A DNA stretch of 64,000 bases from Tachypleus tridentatus (Eukaryota; Arthropoda; Merostomata; Xiphosura; Limulidae). Of the stretch, positions 36,845 through 48,292 are shown piece after piece. Below the pieces are notes generated by a model. It was not told where the DNA came from, made no database searches, and saw nothing but the letters and a program-made list of their open reading frames with translations. Every line of letters begins with the position of its first letter. Position 1 is the first letter of the stretch. Position numbers and translations under genes: made by a program. The stretch is from the NCBI RefSeq assembly GCF_004210375.1, contig NC_134837.1, positions 159,691,310 to 159,755,309 of the forward strand, written 5' to 3'.

Positions 36845-37863
36845 GGTAGGGAATTCCCAACACGGGTTCTCAGTAGTGAGTTCCACGGCGGTCATTGCAA
36901 ACATTCGCTTTGGCATGGTCGATATAAGCGTTTGCAGAAGGCTGGCTGGAATGTTATTCCAAGTGGTGAAGATGGCTTCATGAATATCATGCACTGTTTG
37001 AAATTGACGTCCATTTCTATAGACTTTCTTACCATCCACCCCCAAACATTTTCAGTGGGATTCAGTTCGGGCGAATACGTTGGATGGTTCAAAAGAATCG
37101 CGTTATTTGCCATAAAAAAGTCCTTTGTCCTGTAGGCATTATGGATTGCAGCGTTGTCCTGCTGAAATATCCAGTCATTTCCATAAAATCGAGAGCCTTC
37201 AGTCAATAAGGATGTTCTCTCAACATGCCAATGTAGTCAGCTGCTGTTTGACGCCCCTGTGTAACCGGAAGCTCCATTGTTCCATGGAAGGAGAAAGCAC
37301 CCCAGATTATGATGGAACCTCCTCCACTGTGTTGTGTAGAAAATGTCTCCGATGGGATATCCTTATCGTGTCAGTAACGTTGGAAGCCGTCTGGACCATC
37401 CAGGTTAATTTTTTTCTCATCAGAGAACAAAACCTTTATCCATTTTTCTACGTCCCATGTTTGGTGCTTCTCAGCAAAGTTTAACCGAGCTGTTTCGTGC
37501 TGTGGAAGGAGGCGTGGCCTTTGAAGACGTTTACGATTTTTAAAGCCTTTCTCTCGTAGATGCCATCTTATTGTTCTTGAGCTGCATTCTGCGTCAGTAA
37601 GGGCTTTAATCTAGTTCGATGATCGGCTGGTGTTTTGTCGGGCAACCCGTCGAATCCTCCTGCTCAACGCAAGCGAAATTTTCTTGGGCCGACACTTGAA
37701 ATTTTCGTTCCGTATCTCTCAGGGTCTTTTAAGAAAATTTCAACAGCAGTTTTATTTACTACGCCTAATCTCACCAGCGATGGCACGTTGAAATAGACCT
37801 TGCTTTTGCAGCTCAATAATTCTGCCACGTTCAAATTCTGTCAACTTTTTTAGCCTTTGCCAT
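36845..37863 (-). pseudogene. Tc1-like transposase, frameshifted
   Basis: Starts at the ATG at 37863 (MAKAKK). The frame then shifts to LTEFERGRIIELQKQGLFQR and AIAGEIRRSK, the N-terminal helix-turn-helix. The DDE region is readable at 36990-37206: FQQDNAAIHNA carries the second Asp, and SPELNPTENVWGWM the Glu, 34 residues on as in DD34E Tc1 enzymes. Another frameshift follows, and the C-terminus continues as GRQFQTVHDIHEAIFTTWNN and LISTMPKRMFAM (36890-37040). At least two frameshifts mean no functional protein. Confidence 0.93.
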
Positions 37864-37975
37864 GTTTTTACCCAATGTAATACAGGAGATGTCAGTGGGA
37901 GATGTTGACAACGCTAATGCTTGAACACAAATGATTAAATTTCGTTACGTGTTTACCGATTAACGCTTCGTTTCA

Positions 37976-38182
37976 GTATGGTTTTAAACTTTTGTCCAAC
38001 TAGTATTTAAGCTAATTTCATAGTGTTCACATTTGCTTTATAAAATGCTAAAAAGTTTTTTATTTATTTTTTCTTTTTCTTAATTTCATCTTTCGAAGCT
38101 CTACTCAAATAAGTGGTTGAGTCTAACAACGCAAAATGCATATTTTTTATGTTCATTGGCCTTAAGATTTTGGTCAGCAGTG
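37976..38182 (-). repeat. right terminal inverted repeat of Tc1-like element
   Basis: Reverse complement of 36614-36823 with scattered substitutions and short indels. It ends at CAGCAGTG followed by the TA duplication. Confidence 0.93.
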
Positions 38183-38239
38183 TATATGATATTAAAATGT
38201 TATGCTTATACCCAGTTTATTTATTATACAGTTATCACG

Positions 38240-38510
38240 TGCCCGGCCTGGCCAGGTAGTTAAGTCGCTCGACTCGTAATCTGAGGGTTGAGAGTTCGAA
38301 TCCCCGTCACACAAAATATGCTCGCCTTTTCAGCCGTGGGGGCGTTACAATGTGACAATCAATCCCACTATTCGTTAGTAAAAGATTAGTCCAAGAGTTG
38401 GCGGTGGGTGGTGATGACCAGCTGCCTTCCATCTTGTCTTACACTGCTAAATTAAGTTTGAGTAGCGCAGATAGCTCTCGTGCAATTTTGTGCGAAATTC
38501 AAAACAAACC
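38240..38510 (+). mobile_element. SINE A, full length
   Basis: Head GCCCGGCCTGGCCAGGTAGT and box B GAGTTCGAATCCCC, ending GCGAAATTCAAAACAAACC. It lies 57 bp from the right end of the Tc1-like element. Confidence 0.92.
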
Positions 38511-39121
38511 AAACCCATTAACATTATTATATTTTATAATGAATGTTAATACATTTAAAATTTGTACTTACAGGATGTATTATTCAGAAAAAATTATTAT
38601 ACAAGAAAGTACAACAGTAATTACTCGTATCGTTTCTAACTAAGACAGAAATGAACATTAACACTGAAAAAAAGTACTGTACTCTGTGTTTATTTTGATA
38701 ATAATGTTTCAACCAACCTTGCAGGAAATGTTTAGAAATTAAACCTTCAGGTATATTAACATTAGTTCAAATTATATATTAGAATATAAATGACGATGTA
38801 ATCAAACTAGAGTGAAAACAAAATCCAACTTTATATTCCTACCTTTTCTTTTCATTATAAATATAGAAATCAATAAATAAGGGAGGATATTGTTAGTACA
38901 TAGGAGAGAATATCCCACAATAACATTCGAATTGAATAAAACAAGTTATACAAAAAACGGTAAAAACATATAATAATATTGGGTAATCTTATAAGTTATA
39001 AACTGTTAATAATAAAACTCATGAATAGAGTTTAAAATATATGTTACCTTTTCATGATTTAAGATCTTAATCTCATACTTTGAGCTTCAAATTACTTAAA
39101 TGTTTCAATTAATATAAGCGT

Positions 39122-39205
39122 CCCCATTGTCTCAGGGATAAGTCTGAAACTTTATAACGCTAAACATCCGGTTTCGATCTTTGTGTTGCTTTTTGTTCAA
39201 CAAAC
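39122..39205 (+). mobile_element. SINE B head fragment
   Basis: CCCCATTGTCTCAGGGATAA (box A), TTTATAACGCTAAACATCCG and GGTTTCGATC (box B) match the SINE B head. The body is lost. Confidence 0.65.
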
Positions 39206-39665
39206 AATAAAAAAAAAATACATCAATAAAATATAAACAATTGTACATCAAATGAATTTTGTTTTTAATTTCGATCATATCTAAATACCAATATCATTAA
39301 GAAGTCAATACTCTTAGAGTTGTAATAATTCATGGTATATTGCTTTTATAATGAAATAAGGAAACAACTTACCATAAAGTGATTTTAAACATGGAATCAC
39401 GAGAAGTTGTGATAGGAAAACAAAATAATACTTCGTTCTTACTCAGTTTCGACGTTCAGCTGTAGCATTTATGGATATACAAACATAGACAGATGGAGGA
39501 AGAAAGAAATTCATTTTCTCAGAACTTACTAAAGATCTAGGGACGGAGATAAGCCTAAACTTTAGTAACGTCATACTGGCGCAAAATGCTCAAAACTAAT
39601 AAAATTCTTAACGCTGAAAGATGTAAACACGCGTCCTTTGAAAAGGTAGCAAAAAACGTGAGGTT

Positions 39666-39869
39666 CTAGCTTCTGACAAGTTTTGATACAAAGCCTTTAT
39701 ATATTTTCAGCAGGTATATCCCTACACTTTTTCTATACCTTCCCCTGCCTTCAAAGTAGGCTTTTCCTGCATGAACTAAGTCTTCCTCTTCAGATCGATC
39801 TACTGCAACTAAACAGACATCGTCCCACGTATCAGTGTCCCCTGGTGTTTCAATGCCTAGCTTCAGTTT
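39666..39869 (-). other. unassigned 67-codon open frame
   Basis: On the minus strand a stop-to-stop frame of 67 codons with higher GC than its surroundings. It contains GDTDTWDDVCLVAVDRSEEE and GKAYFEGRGRYRKS, which look protein-like (mixed acidic and basic residues, few rare stretches). There is no ATG in the frame. It could be a lone exon, a retroelement fragment or chance. I recognise no family. Confidence 0.25.
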
Positions 39870-41299
39870 CTAGCGTTCTACGGTACTCATTACTGCCACA
39901 GAATCAATTTACAAAATGAAGTTCTGCGGTGATGTCCTCGTATCGTGATTCAATTAACTTTAGATCGCCATACACTCAAATAAAATTTTCTCTCGTATGT
40001 TCACGAGATATATCATTTTAGTAAACTAATGTTTTTTTTTAATATTTAATAAATATAAAACAATAATAACATGTGAATATAAGTGATTATTTTTCGCTTT
40101 AAGGATGTATATTCATTGTATAATAAACAAAAATACATGTATCTCATAATCAGTGGGATCTTAATGTCTTTTATCAACATATTTATTTGTGTTGTACTTT
40201 CCTTAAAAATAATGTTTTTTATTATCAATATGTGACAGAAAATCAGAAATGTTTGTCAACATGAATTTAATTTTTAAAAATCACATTCACATCTAAACTT
40301 TTCGTTTTTAAGTGAGTTATGCACAGCACTAGAATTATAGTTTTTCAACTCAGTAATATAAATCTGTTTTGCTTGCGCGAGTACTGAAAAAGAAAACCAC
40401 TTTTCTTTCTTTTGCCGAATGTGACTCGTAGGCTTTGATTTGTGTGTCTTAACTTATGAACCATATGCTTTACTGTCACGCTATTAATATTTCATATCGG
40501 TAGTTCAGTACTAGAACTGCATCACCTTTGATAATTTGATATCATGATAAAAATCTGGCAGAAATCTATAAGTAATCATAAACCGTGTTTAAATAGACTC
40601 ATTGTTTCCGCCGAACAAAGTAATAATCACTTTCCCTATCAACAAAACTGTTTATATCGTTATTATAAAAACATAGATAATTCATTTAATGAAAGCTTAA
40701 TGGATATTATGCAAAGCCTTACCACTAGGATAGTGTGAGTGATGCGCCAATAAAGAGTGTCGACCCATAGGGTAAGTGAATTTGTATCCTTGTAGAGAAG
40801 GATAGATTTTTTTTTAAGTAGGGGCGAAGAATTTACATCCCTCGAAAAGCGCCATCAACGACCGGTACAGCCCTAATATTACGTAATTGATGGCATTAAT
40901 AAAACGCCTCATTTCACTAATGGTGTTTTACATACACCAAGTAACAAATGTGAACAGCTTCGAATTTTCAGTGCGCAATTCATAATTTTATGAGCACAGA
41001 ATTAAACTAAAATGATATTATCCACTGAAAATTCAAACTTTTTTGTACGAAAATCGTTAGATCTTTTGTAACAGTCATGTTGAAAGAGTAAATAACAGTT
41101 TCTGATATCTATAATTCGAAATTAAAAAATTTATATAGCTGTTTACCATTAAGTCGTTAAATCGAAATCAAAAGTAAATTTCGTGTATTGTATAATATTT
41201 TAACTTACACACTGCATAGTCACAAAGAGTTCATTATATCGTATTTTATATAGCTGTTTCCTTGACCTGCAGCTGAGTACAAATTTAAGAATGTTAAAA

Positions 41300-41480
41300 T
41301 ATATAAACACACACACATATATTAGTATGTATATACACACACACTAATATATGTATATTATATATATATATATACTACTTAAAATGACATGCAGAAGTAT
41401 TGCCCTGAGCAAACCAGCACATTATAATCATTAATATATGCATATATATATATATATATATACAATATATATATTAGTCG
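41300..41480. repeat. AC/AT microsatellite cluster with inverted symmetry
   Basis: ACACACACACATATATTAG and later CACACACACTAATATATG-type runs alternate with (AT)n tracts at about 41345-41376 and 41440-41475. Confidence 0.85.
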
Positions 41481-42571
41481 ATTTTAGTTTTATTTACAAA
41501 TGTGAATGGTTCGTAGAATTTATCTTACTTATGCCTCATCACTGTTATTATTTAGAGAATGCACTAAATTAGTTTGAAAAACGTCCGTTGGTATTTTGTG
41601 ATTGTAAACAGAAACACGAAATAATATCGATGTACAGTTTACCAACTCTTCATCTGATCCGTTTACAAAACGAGAACATAAAAATATTGTAACATGTTTT
41701 GCTGTAAATACGAAGCACACAGTTCACTAAAATAAAAATACATGAATCGATGATTATAAACCATTCCGAGAAATGAAATTAAATATATATAGTAGATTAT
41801 TGGTATTATTTAGCTACTTGAACATTTCGTTATTGTTCAGAGTTGAGGTAAATATTTCGTTTTTGTTTTTCTCATCTGATCGTGGCATTTAAAAATGCAA
41901 AGGACGGTGAAACTTTTAATCAGTAAACATTAAACTCTAAGAATGTTGAAAAAGTCGAAGCGTAGATGGCACTACAAGCAGCTTTGTGAAAAGATATTTG
42001 CGTGCATCTGTCCATTATCGCTTAAAACCTAAGATGAAGACAGAAAGAAGGAGAGTTAGTTATATAAGCTTTGAAAGTAAATATAAGCCAACATTTTCCA
42101 CACATACAGACCCTTAATAACGTGAAACAATTCTTAATTAACTGTATATCATTACATGTAATAAAGAGTTGTACAAACACCGTTAGGGTCGCACATAACG
42201 TTGAAAGTAGAGATTAGGAAATTCAAATAACCTCAGAAAACACAGCTGAGAGATAATTTTAAAGCTAACATTAAAGATTCTCAAATTATACTAAAGGTCA
42301 AAAAGATATTAAAATGGTGACTAGGTTCTTAAAGGGTGATGATGGCAAGTCTATTGTGCAATAGCTTGAAATGGCTGAAATTTTAAACGCTGTATTCTCA
42401 TTTATTACTACGATATAAGAAATGTTCCTAACTTTAAGCTTTCTGTGAAAAACTTTGAAATTGGTCTGAATCATTTCTGGTACATCAGTAGTAAGTGAGA
42501 AGATGCCTGAGGATAGGAGAGCGCCTATGTTACTCTATTTTAAAGGGTAGTGATAAGAGTTATCCTGTAAT

Positions 42572-42587
42572 AATATTATAGGCTGCC
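42572..42587 (+). repeat. left target-site duplication of SINE A
   Basis: AATATTATAGGCTGCC, repeated at 42811-42826 as AATATTAGAGGCTGCC (15 of 16). Confidence 0.85.
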
Positions 42588-42810
42588 CGTCATGGCCAGG
42601 TGGTTGAGGCACTCGACTCGTAATCTAAGCACCGCGGGTTAAAATCTCAGTCGCACCAAAAGTGCTCGCCCTCTCAGCCGTGAGGGCGTTATAATGTGTC
42701 GATCAATCCCACTATTCGTTGGTAAAAGAGCAGCACAAGAGTTGGCGGTGGGAGGTGATGACTACCTCCCTTCCCTCTATAATCAGACTGCTAAATTAGG
42801 AAAAGCAAAA
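42585..42810 (+). mobile_element. SINE A, 3' shortened
   Basis: Head GCCCGTCATGGCCAGGTGGT is present; box B is altered to GGGTTAAAATCTC. The body stops at CTGCTAAATTAGG followed by AAAAGCAAAA and then the duplicated target, so this copy ended early and carries its own A-rich tail. The 2-3 bases at the left border are ambiguous. Confidence 0.9.
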
Positions 42811-42926
42811 AATATTAGAGGCTGCCTAGCTTACTACTAGGAAAAAAAATTAGATATGCTTAGAAATAATAGTTATTTCATATACACTTATCGTATCGTG
42901 TTTGAGATGTGATCATGCTCAATTGG

Positions 42927-43206
42927 TTTGTTTGTTTGTTTTTGAATTTCGCACAAAGATACTCGAGGGCTATCTTTGCTAGCCGTCTCTAATTTTGCAG
43001 TGTAAGACTAGAGGGAAGGCAGGTAGTCATCACCACCCACCGCCAACTCTTTGGCTACTCTTTTACCAACGAATAGTGGGATTGACCGTTACATTATAAC
43101 GCCCCCACGCCTGAAAGGGCGAGCATGTTTGGCGCGATGGGGATGCGAACCCGCGACCCTCAGATTACGAGTCGCACGCCTTAACGCGCTTAGCCATGCC
43201 GGGCCT
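42927..43206 (-). mobile_element. SINE A, full length with target duplication
   Basis: Complete reverse copy from TTGTTTGTTTTTGAATTTCG to TTAGCCATGCCGGGCC, box B GGATGCGAACCCGCG. It is flanked by TGCTCAATTGG (42916-42926) and TGCTAAATTGG (43207-43217), 10 of 11 identical. Confidence 0.92.
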
Positions 43207-43516
43207 TGCTAAATTGGAAACAGTTTGTTTATCACTGTGTGTGCCAATTTAACTATAATTAATTATAACTTGCTAGTTTAAAATCAACTTACCAATTTCT
43301 AAGAAATCACATTCAGTAGATTTTTTTACACCTGTTTGTCTTTCTTATACATATGTATTCCAATACATATAAAATTATTATATTTGATGAAAGCATTCTG
43401 TTGAGTTAAAATATAAATAGACATATCTTGCATCGTCGTTTTTATAGAACAAGATTAATCTAATATTGAAATTAAAAATATACTTAATTTAATATTGACA
43501 TTAAAAATATACGCTT

Positions 43517-43605
43517 TTATTTAGTTTTGAACTTCATGCAAAGCTGCTCGAGTGCTATTTGCTCTAGCTTTCTCTAATTATGAAATGATAATTTACATCA
43601 CTCAC
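43517..43605 (-). mobile_element. SINE A tail fragment (reverse)
   Basis: GTTTTGAACTTCATGCAAAG then CTGCTCGAGTGCTATTTGCT matches a reverse-oriented tail. It decays into unrelated sequence. Confidence 0.65.
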
Positions 43606-43627
43606 AGTAAACACGTAGGTTATTCTA

Positions 43628-43725
43628 ATCGACTTCCCTAGTCTTACACTGCTAAATTAGAGACAGCTAGTGCAAAAGCCCTCGTGTAGCTTTGCGCGAA
43701 TTTCAAAAACAAACTAACTAATCGA
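43628..43725 (+). mobile_element. SINE A tail fragment (forward)
   Basis: GACTTCCCTAGTCTTACACT, CTAAATTAGAGACAGCTAGT and GTGTAGCTTTGCGCGAATTT. Together with the fragment at 43517-43605 it forms an inverted pair. Confidence 0.8.
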
Positions 43726-43976
43726 ATTTTGTGTTCTCATCAACGCACTTGAAGCCCTAAGTACGATTTTTTCTTTTTGTGGGAACCACAATGAAGCCCC
43801 CTAATCACTGCGCTAAATACGCCTAACAAAGCTCCATAAAAAGAACAAAAATATGAGAATAAAACAAGGAAAACATGACTCTTTCTATACGGTGAGCACC
43901 CTTCTACCTATAGAAACTAACTTAAGAAACTAATTCTTATGATGTTATTTCATTACATCTGTTATCATCTCTTATC

Positions 43977-44248
43977 AGCCCGGCATGGCCAAGTGTGTTA
44001 AAGCGTTCGACTCGTAATCCAAGGGTCACGGGTTCGAATCCCAGTGGCACCAAACATGCTGGTCCTTTCAGCCGTTGGGAGTGTTATAATGTGACGGTCA
44101 ATCCCACTATTCGTTGGTAAAAGAGTAGCCCAAGAGTTGGCGGTGGGTTGTGATGACTAGCTGCCTTCCCTCTAGTCTTGCACTGCTAAATTAGGGACGG
44201 CTAGTGCAGATAGCCATCGAGTAGCTTTGTGCGAAATTCAAACCAAAA
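43977..44248 (+). mobile_element. SINE A, full length, best-preserved copy
   Basis: 272 bp from AGCCCGGCATGGCCAAGTG to GCGAAATTCAAACCAAAA. Box A lies in TGGCCAAGTGTGTTAAAG, the anticodon loop reads CTCGTAA (CGT, Thr-like), and box B is GGTTCGAATCC. A perfect 11-bp duplication, CATCTCTTATC, flanks it at 43966-43976 and 44249-44259, so this insertion is relatively recent. Confidence 0.96.
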
Positions 44249-44259
44249 CATCTCTTATC

Positions 44260-46090
44260 TAACGACATCTATCGTGATAACTGAAACAATCCAAGATTCG
44301 ATCCTCTGTTGCCTTTTGTTTGTTGTTAAATATTGATTACGTTCGTTTACTGATTCATTTTTTACAAGTAAGCGCAAAGCCACACAATGGCTCTGTCCAT
44401 TACGGGTATCGAAATCCAGTTTCTATCGGTAAGAGTCCACAGACATGCCGCTTTGCCACTGGGGGAGACTATTACGTTTGCTTTTTACTGTAAGAACAGC
44501 GTTCACGTAAAAAAAAAATGGTGACAACTCAATTTTTTCTACTTTATTAAGACTATCTTGGGAACCTCTGGGAAACAAAACACCCACGCTTTACTTAAGC
44601 CAGCAGGTGGCGTTTACAAAGAACCGTTGTTCGAGAGCTTACGAGGCGTATCGAAAGAGAGATAGATACAGGTTTGATGAGAAATTGATAGCCTTAATTT
44701 TAAATTGTACCTCGTGTTGTAATTATTATTCAGATGGTGCAACTCGTTAAATTTCCTGCCTTCACAAAATCAACTTGTCAGTAAACGAAACTGAAGTTCA
44801 AGTCTTTGATCTTTGCGTTAAGTTCGGTTTTATTTTTAGCTAAAATAGTTTGAAAACAGTGAAGTTTTGAAATTGGTGACGTCAAGAACTGTACACTTCA
44901 ACTATGCGTATATTTTGTTTTATAGTTTTTCAAGTTAATATGACAAAATCATAAATATAATCTAGGGGTTAGCTTCTTCATTACAGTGTAGGCTCTGGAA
45001 CTCCTTGCATTCCTTCCTTAATTATCCTACGATGTAACAATTCTTATAATGTTTCGTGTGCGTGATAAGTGTAAGTTAAGCGGGACTTGAGTATTGTCAA
45101 TTAACAACGGTTTCTATTATTTGTAAACGCGAAAATTAATGTGAGTTGAAGGGAAACCTGACCAGTATCGTATTTTGCGCTTTTGCATTGGTAAAGTCGT
45201 AACTTCTTTTTTCTTTAAACAAGCATAACCCAAATTATTAAAAGAGAGACATAGATAAATTTTATGTATGAAATAAAATCAAACAGCTACTATCTATTTA
45301 TATTATTTTTAATACTTTAGACCATTTTTTTTGCTTCACTTATGTCAACAAAGTGCATGACGTTATTAGGCGTACTAATACTATGTTAAATATATATATG
45401 AAAAACTGTCTTACAGATCAAAAACCGTGTGGGGTATGCGTAACTGTGTAATAAATAGCTATTTTATGTACATATTTTATCGTATTATAAATCATAAACT
45501 GGCCAGAAAATCAAATCTGTAACTTAAAAGATTTCATAGATATCATGTCATATGTTTGAAGTGTCTGTGTTTCAGGTATGATGACAATTATAAATTATTA
45601 ATTTATATTAATATAACGACAAAAATAATATTTCGCCTGTCAACGGGATCTGTCTCTAAGGACAATTTTTATCCTACTTCTGCTTTGTAAATTATTACCT
45701 GCAGAAAGATTGATATAAAATTACACTACAGCAACATTAGTTCACACCGTAATGGTGTCGTGCATGTAATTTGAGAATATAAACAGATTTTCAATCATTA
45801 TGTCTGTTGCATCGCGATCGGCCTAACGAGCCCTTAGTATCGGTGCCATCAGGAGAGTTGAAATATCAGAAGAAGTTTTCAATCCAAATGAAAAATTCGC
45901 TAAAGTGTGAAAACATATTAAAAAATATTCAAACTGTTACAACAGTTTAATCTTAATTTCCACTATAAAATAAAGTTTTATTTTTATTGACAATACAAAA
46001 TTTACAAACGAAAAATCAAATATTTAATAAAAAATAACATCGAAAGTCAAAAGGCGAACGCTTGTTGACGTTTTTAGTCATCAGTTTGTT
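44260..46090. other. unrecognised DNA with a CpG-containing patch
   Basis: Apart from the SINE B copy there is nothing coding. Positions 44580-44680 are richer in CpG than the surroundings and contain a CTCF-like motif (44600-44612). Confidence 0.35.
44361..44466 (-). mobile_element. SINE B copy
   Basis: CAAGTAAGCGCAAAGCCACA, ATCGAAATCCAGTTTCTATC and AGACATGCCGCTTTGCCACT: reverse SINE B with a short deletion in the body. Confidence 0.75.
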
Positions 46091-47440
46091 GAGCATAGCC
46101 AGCTGGCTGCAACTGACATTCCAAGTCTTGTTCACTTGACACTGTGACTCCACATACATGTGTGAAATGATAAGATACGTCCATATTAAATGTGACAAGG
46201 TTGAAGTAAAGGTATCATTCTTGGGTTTCTTCCCTATTGCCGAAAAGACTTCTGCTGAGCTCACAGAGGATAATCTGAGATATATGGCGAAAGACTGGCT
46301 GGACATAAACATGTGCCCTGGTCAAGGATATGACAACGCTGCAACTATGACTGGAATTCATGGTTGTGTTCAGTCAAATTAATCCCAAGACTTTGTTTTT
46401 GCCCTGTGCAAATCACTTTCTAAACCTTTGCGGAATGCACTCATTTGCAAGCATTTATTCATTTGTGATTTTTTCGAAACCTTGGATAGTATCTGTTCCT
46501 TATTTTCAGTCTTACCTCATTGATGGGAAATACTGATGTAGAATGTAGGCATGACAGACAAAATATTTTCCCAGACAAGATGAAGCGCTCATTTATGACG
46601 TTGTGAACCCAGTGAAGGCAAATTTTGAAAAACTGACCTCAACTTTTGATGTACTGTGCGATCCCAAAGAAAATGTGAATACAAGAGGATCACCTCATAT
46701 TTTCTTTTTGGTGTATGTGATTTCTCTTTCTTGAGTTACCTTTCTTTCTAGTGTAAATATCTCGAATAAATTAATCTCACAAAAAAGTATTTGCAAACAT
46801 TTGGAATCAGCATTGAAAAGTGCATTGTGAAGCTCCAAGCTCCAACACTGTTTCTTGAATATTAGCGCAATGAACTTGTAGAGAGGGCCATTCATTATGC
46901 ATGTACAAAGCGTGAGGACATTTCTATGAAGAGAAGAAGGAGAGCAAACCTCCGAAAAAGGATACCAAGAGAAATGGCAAGAATACTGGTCTCGCATTGC
47001 CATTTGAAGTAAAAAGGACTATGTTTGAATGTTTTGATCACTTTCATCAAGAATTAGAGATTTATTCTAAGACAATGAATCAAATTCCATCAATCTTCGC
47101 TATTACTCAGCCAAACACTTTGGTTGTTCAACAGAAGAGGAAATTCGGAAGTTTATTCCAAATTTGATTCAGAAATAAATTCTCTGATGAAGATATCAGT
47201 GCGGAAATTGGACGGCTTCGGAGGCATTTGCAAGCTGTCAAAATCAGCGTTTGATTTTGCTCGACCATGAGTCATACAAGATTGCTAAATCTGGCTGTAC
47301 TTCCAATTGAATATGAATATGCAAAGAAGGTGAATATTGATTAGGTTATTGATCAGTTTGTAGAAATTAAAGCTCGAAAACAAAGACTGTGGATCCTCAC
47401 TATTTACCTTCGAAGAACAGGCTGAGCGTTGAAAATAAGA
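46090..47440 (+). pseudogene. hAT-family transposase relic (ZMYM1/TTF-type)
   Basis: Fragments on the + strand, in order: EMIRYVHIKCDKVEVKVSFL with GFFPIAEKTSAEL (46164-46265), and PGQGYDNAATMTGIHGCVQ (46314-46376), close to the hAT hallmark GQGYDNA. Then NPKTLFLPCANHFLNLCGM-like (about 46383-46440), and near the C-terminus LLNLAVLPIEYEYAKKVNID, stop, VIDQFVEIKARK (47284-47385). The C-terminal part matches the hAT dimerisation region of transposase-derived ZMYM1-like proteins. Several stops and frameshifts show a dead copy. I could not identify terminal inverted repeats or an 8-bp target duplication. Confidence 0.8.
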
Positions 47441-48012
47441 TGCAATATTACCTGTTCCCTGAAATGTTAATGCCCTGCATTGTTTGTTATTTCGAATTTG
47501 CTTACGACAGTACTATACTGTTTAATTTTTGTTTGCAAAAATAATATATTTTACTGTGTGTTTAAGTTTTACAATTACTTATGGGGGGCAAAGAAGAATC
47601 CATTCCAAGTACCAAATAGTTTAGGTACCCTCCTGCACTGAAGTGACATCTCATGCGTGTGACTCAAAGAACAGTTGTGCATCTCGGTTTTTAACTATCT
47701 GTACAGTTTCGCTATACTTGTGATAAAAACACGCGAGAGGAACCAATCCTTCTTACTGATACTGACATAAGACCAACTGCCCAGCTAATGAAGGCAGTGA
47801 TAATTTACGTTAAAAAAGAACCAATGGAAATATTTTAAACAAAAGATGATACTGTATATTATTATATCTGTAAAGTTTCCTTAAGTAACCTTGAAACGGC
47901 CAAAGTTGGTAGACTACTATATGATAATACGTATTGTAGTATTTTTTCACTGAGATAGTTACGGCTATTATGAGAAAAGAAATTAAACATGTGAGAGAAA
48001 AGATAAATTTAT
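47441..48012. other. spacer, nothing recognised
   Basis: May include the 3' noncoding end of the hAT element. Confidence 0.35.
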
Positions 48013-48024
48013 ATCATTTATCAC

Positions 48025-48292
48025 GGCCCGGCATGGCCTAGCGCGTTAAGGCGTGCGCTTCGTAATCTGAGAGTCGCGGGTTCGCGCCAAACATGCTCGC
48101 CCTCCCAGCCGTGGGGGCGTTATAATGTGAATGTCAATCCCACTATTCGTTGGTAAAAGAGTAGTTCAAGAGTTGGCGGTGGGTGGTGATGACTAGCTGC
48201 CTTCCCTCTAGTCTTACACTGCTAAATTAGGGACGGCTAGCACAGATAGCCCTCGAGTAGCTTTGTGCGAAATTCCAAAAACAAAACAAAAC
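48025..48292 (+). mobile_element. SINE A with box B deletion
   Basis: Well-preserved head (GGCCCGGCATGGCCTAGCGC) and body. Box B is interrupted: CGCGGGTTCGCGCCAAACAT lacks about 11 bases. ATCATTTA flanks it at 48013-48020 and 48293-48300. The internal RNA polymerase III promoter of this copy is probably broken. Confidence 0.93.

Larger units (their letters stand above)
36614..38182 (-). mobile_element. Tc1-like DNA transposon, full length but inactive
   Basis: A 1569-bp element bounded by TA on both sides (36612-36613 and 38183-38184). Its terminal inverted repeats of about 210 bp are nearly identical. The ends read CACTGCTGGCCAAAATCTTA and, on the other strand, CACTGCTGACCAAAATCTTA. It encodes one transposase on the minus strand, disabled by frameshifts. 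Inner copies of the end motif (CTGGTCAAAAGTTTAAGACC at 36801-36820 and its partner near 37977-38004) give the double-binding-site (IR/DR) layout known from Sleeping Beauty-type elements. Confidence 0.95.
38511..42571. other. AT-rich DNA, mostly unrecognised
   Basis: Contains a SINE B head fragment, an unassigned open frame at 39666-39869 (-) and AC/AT microsatellites at 41300-41480. Otherwise nothing recognised. Confidence 0.4.

Noticed and set aside
36932-37484. Plus-strand ORFs inside the Tc1-like element
   Set aside because: They are antisense shadows of the transposase, which carries the DDE motifs on the minus strand.
46016-46312. Minus-strand 98-codon ORF
   Set aside because: It is a shadow of the hAT relic, whose conserved motifs read on the + strand.
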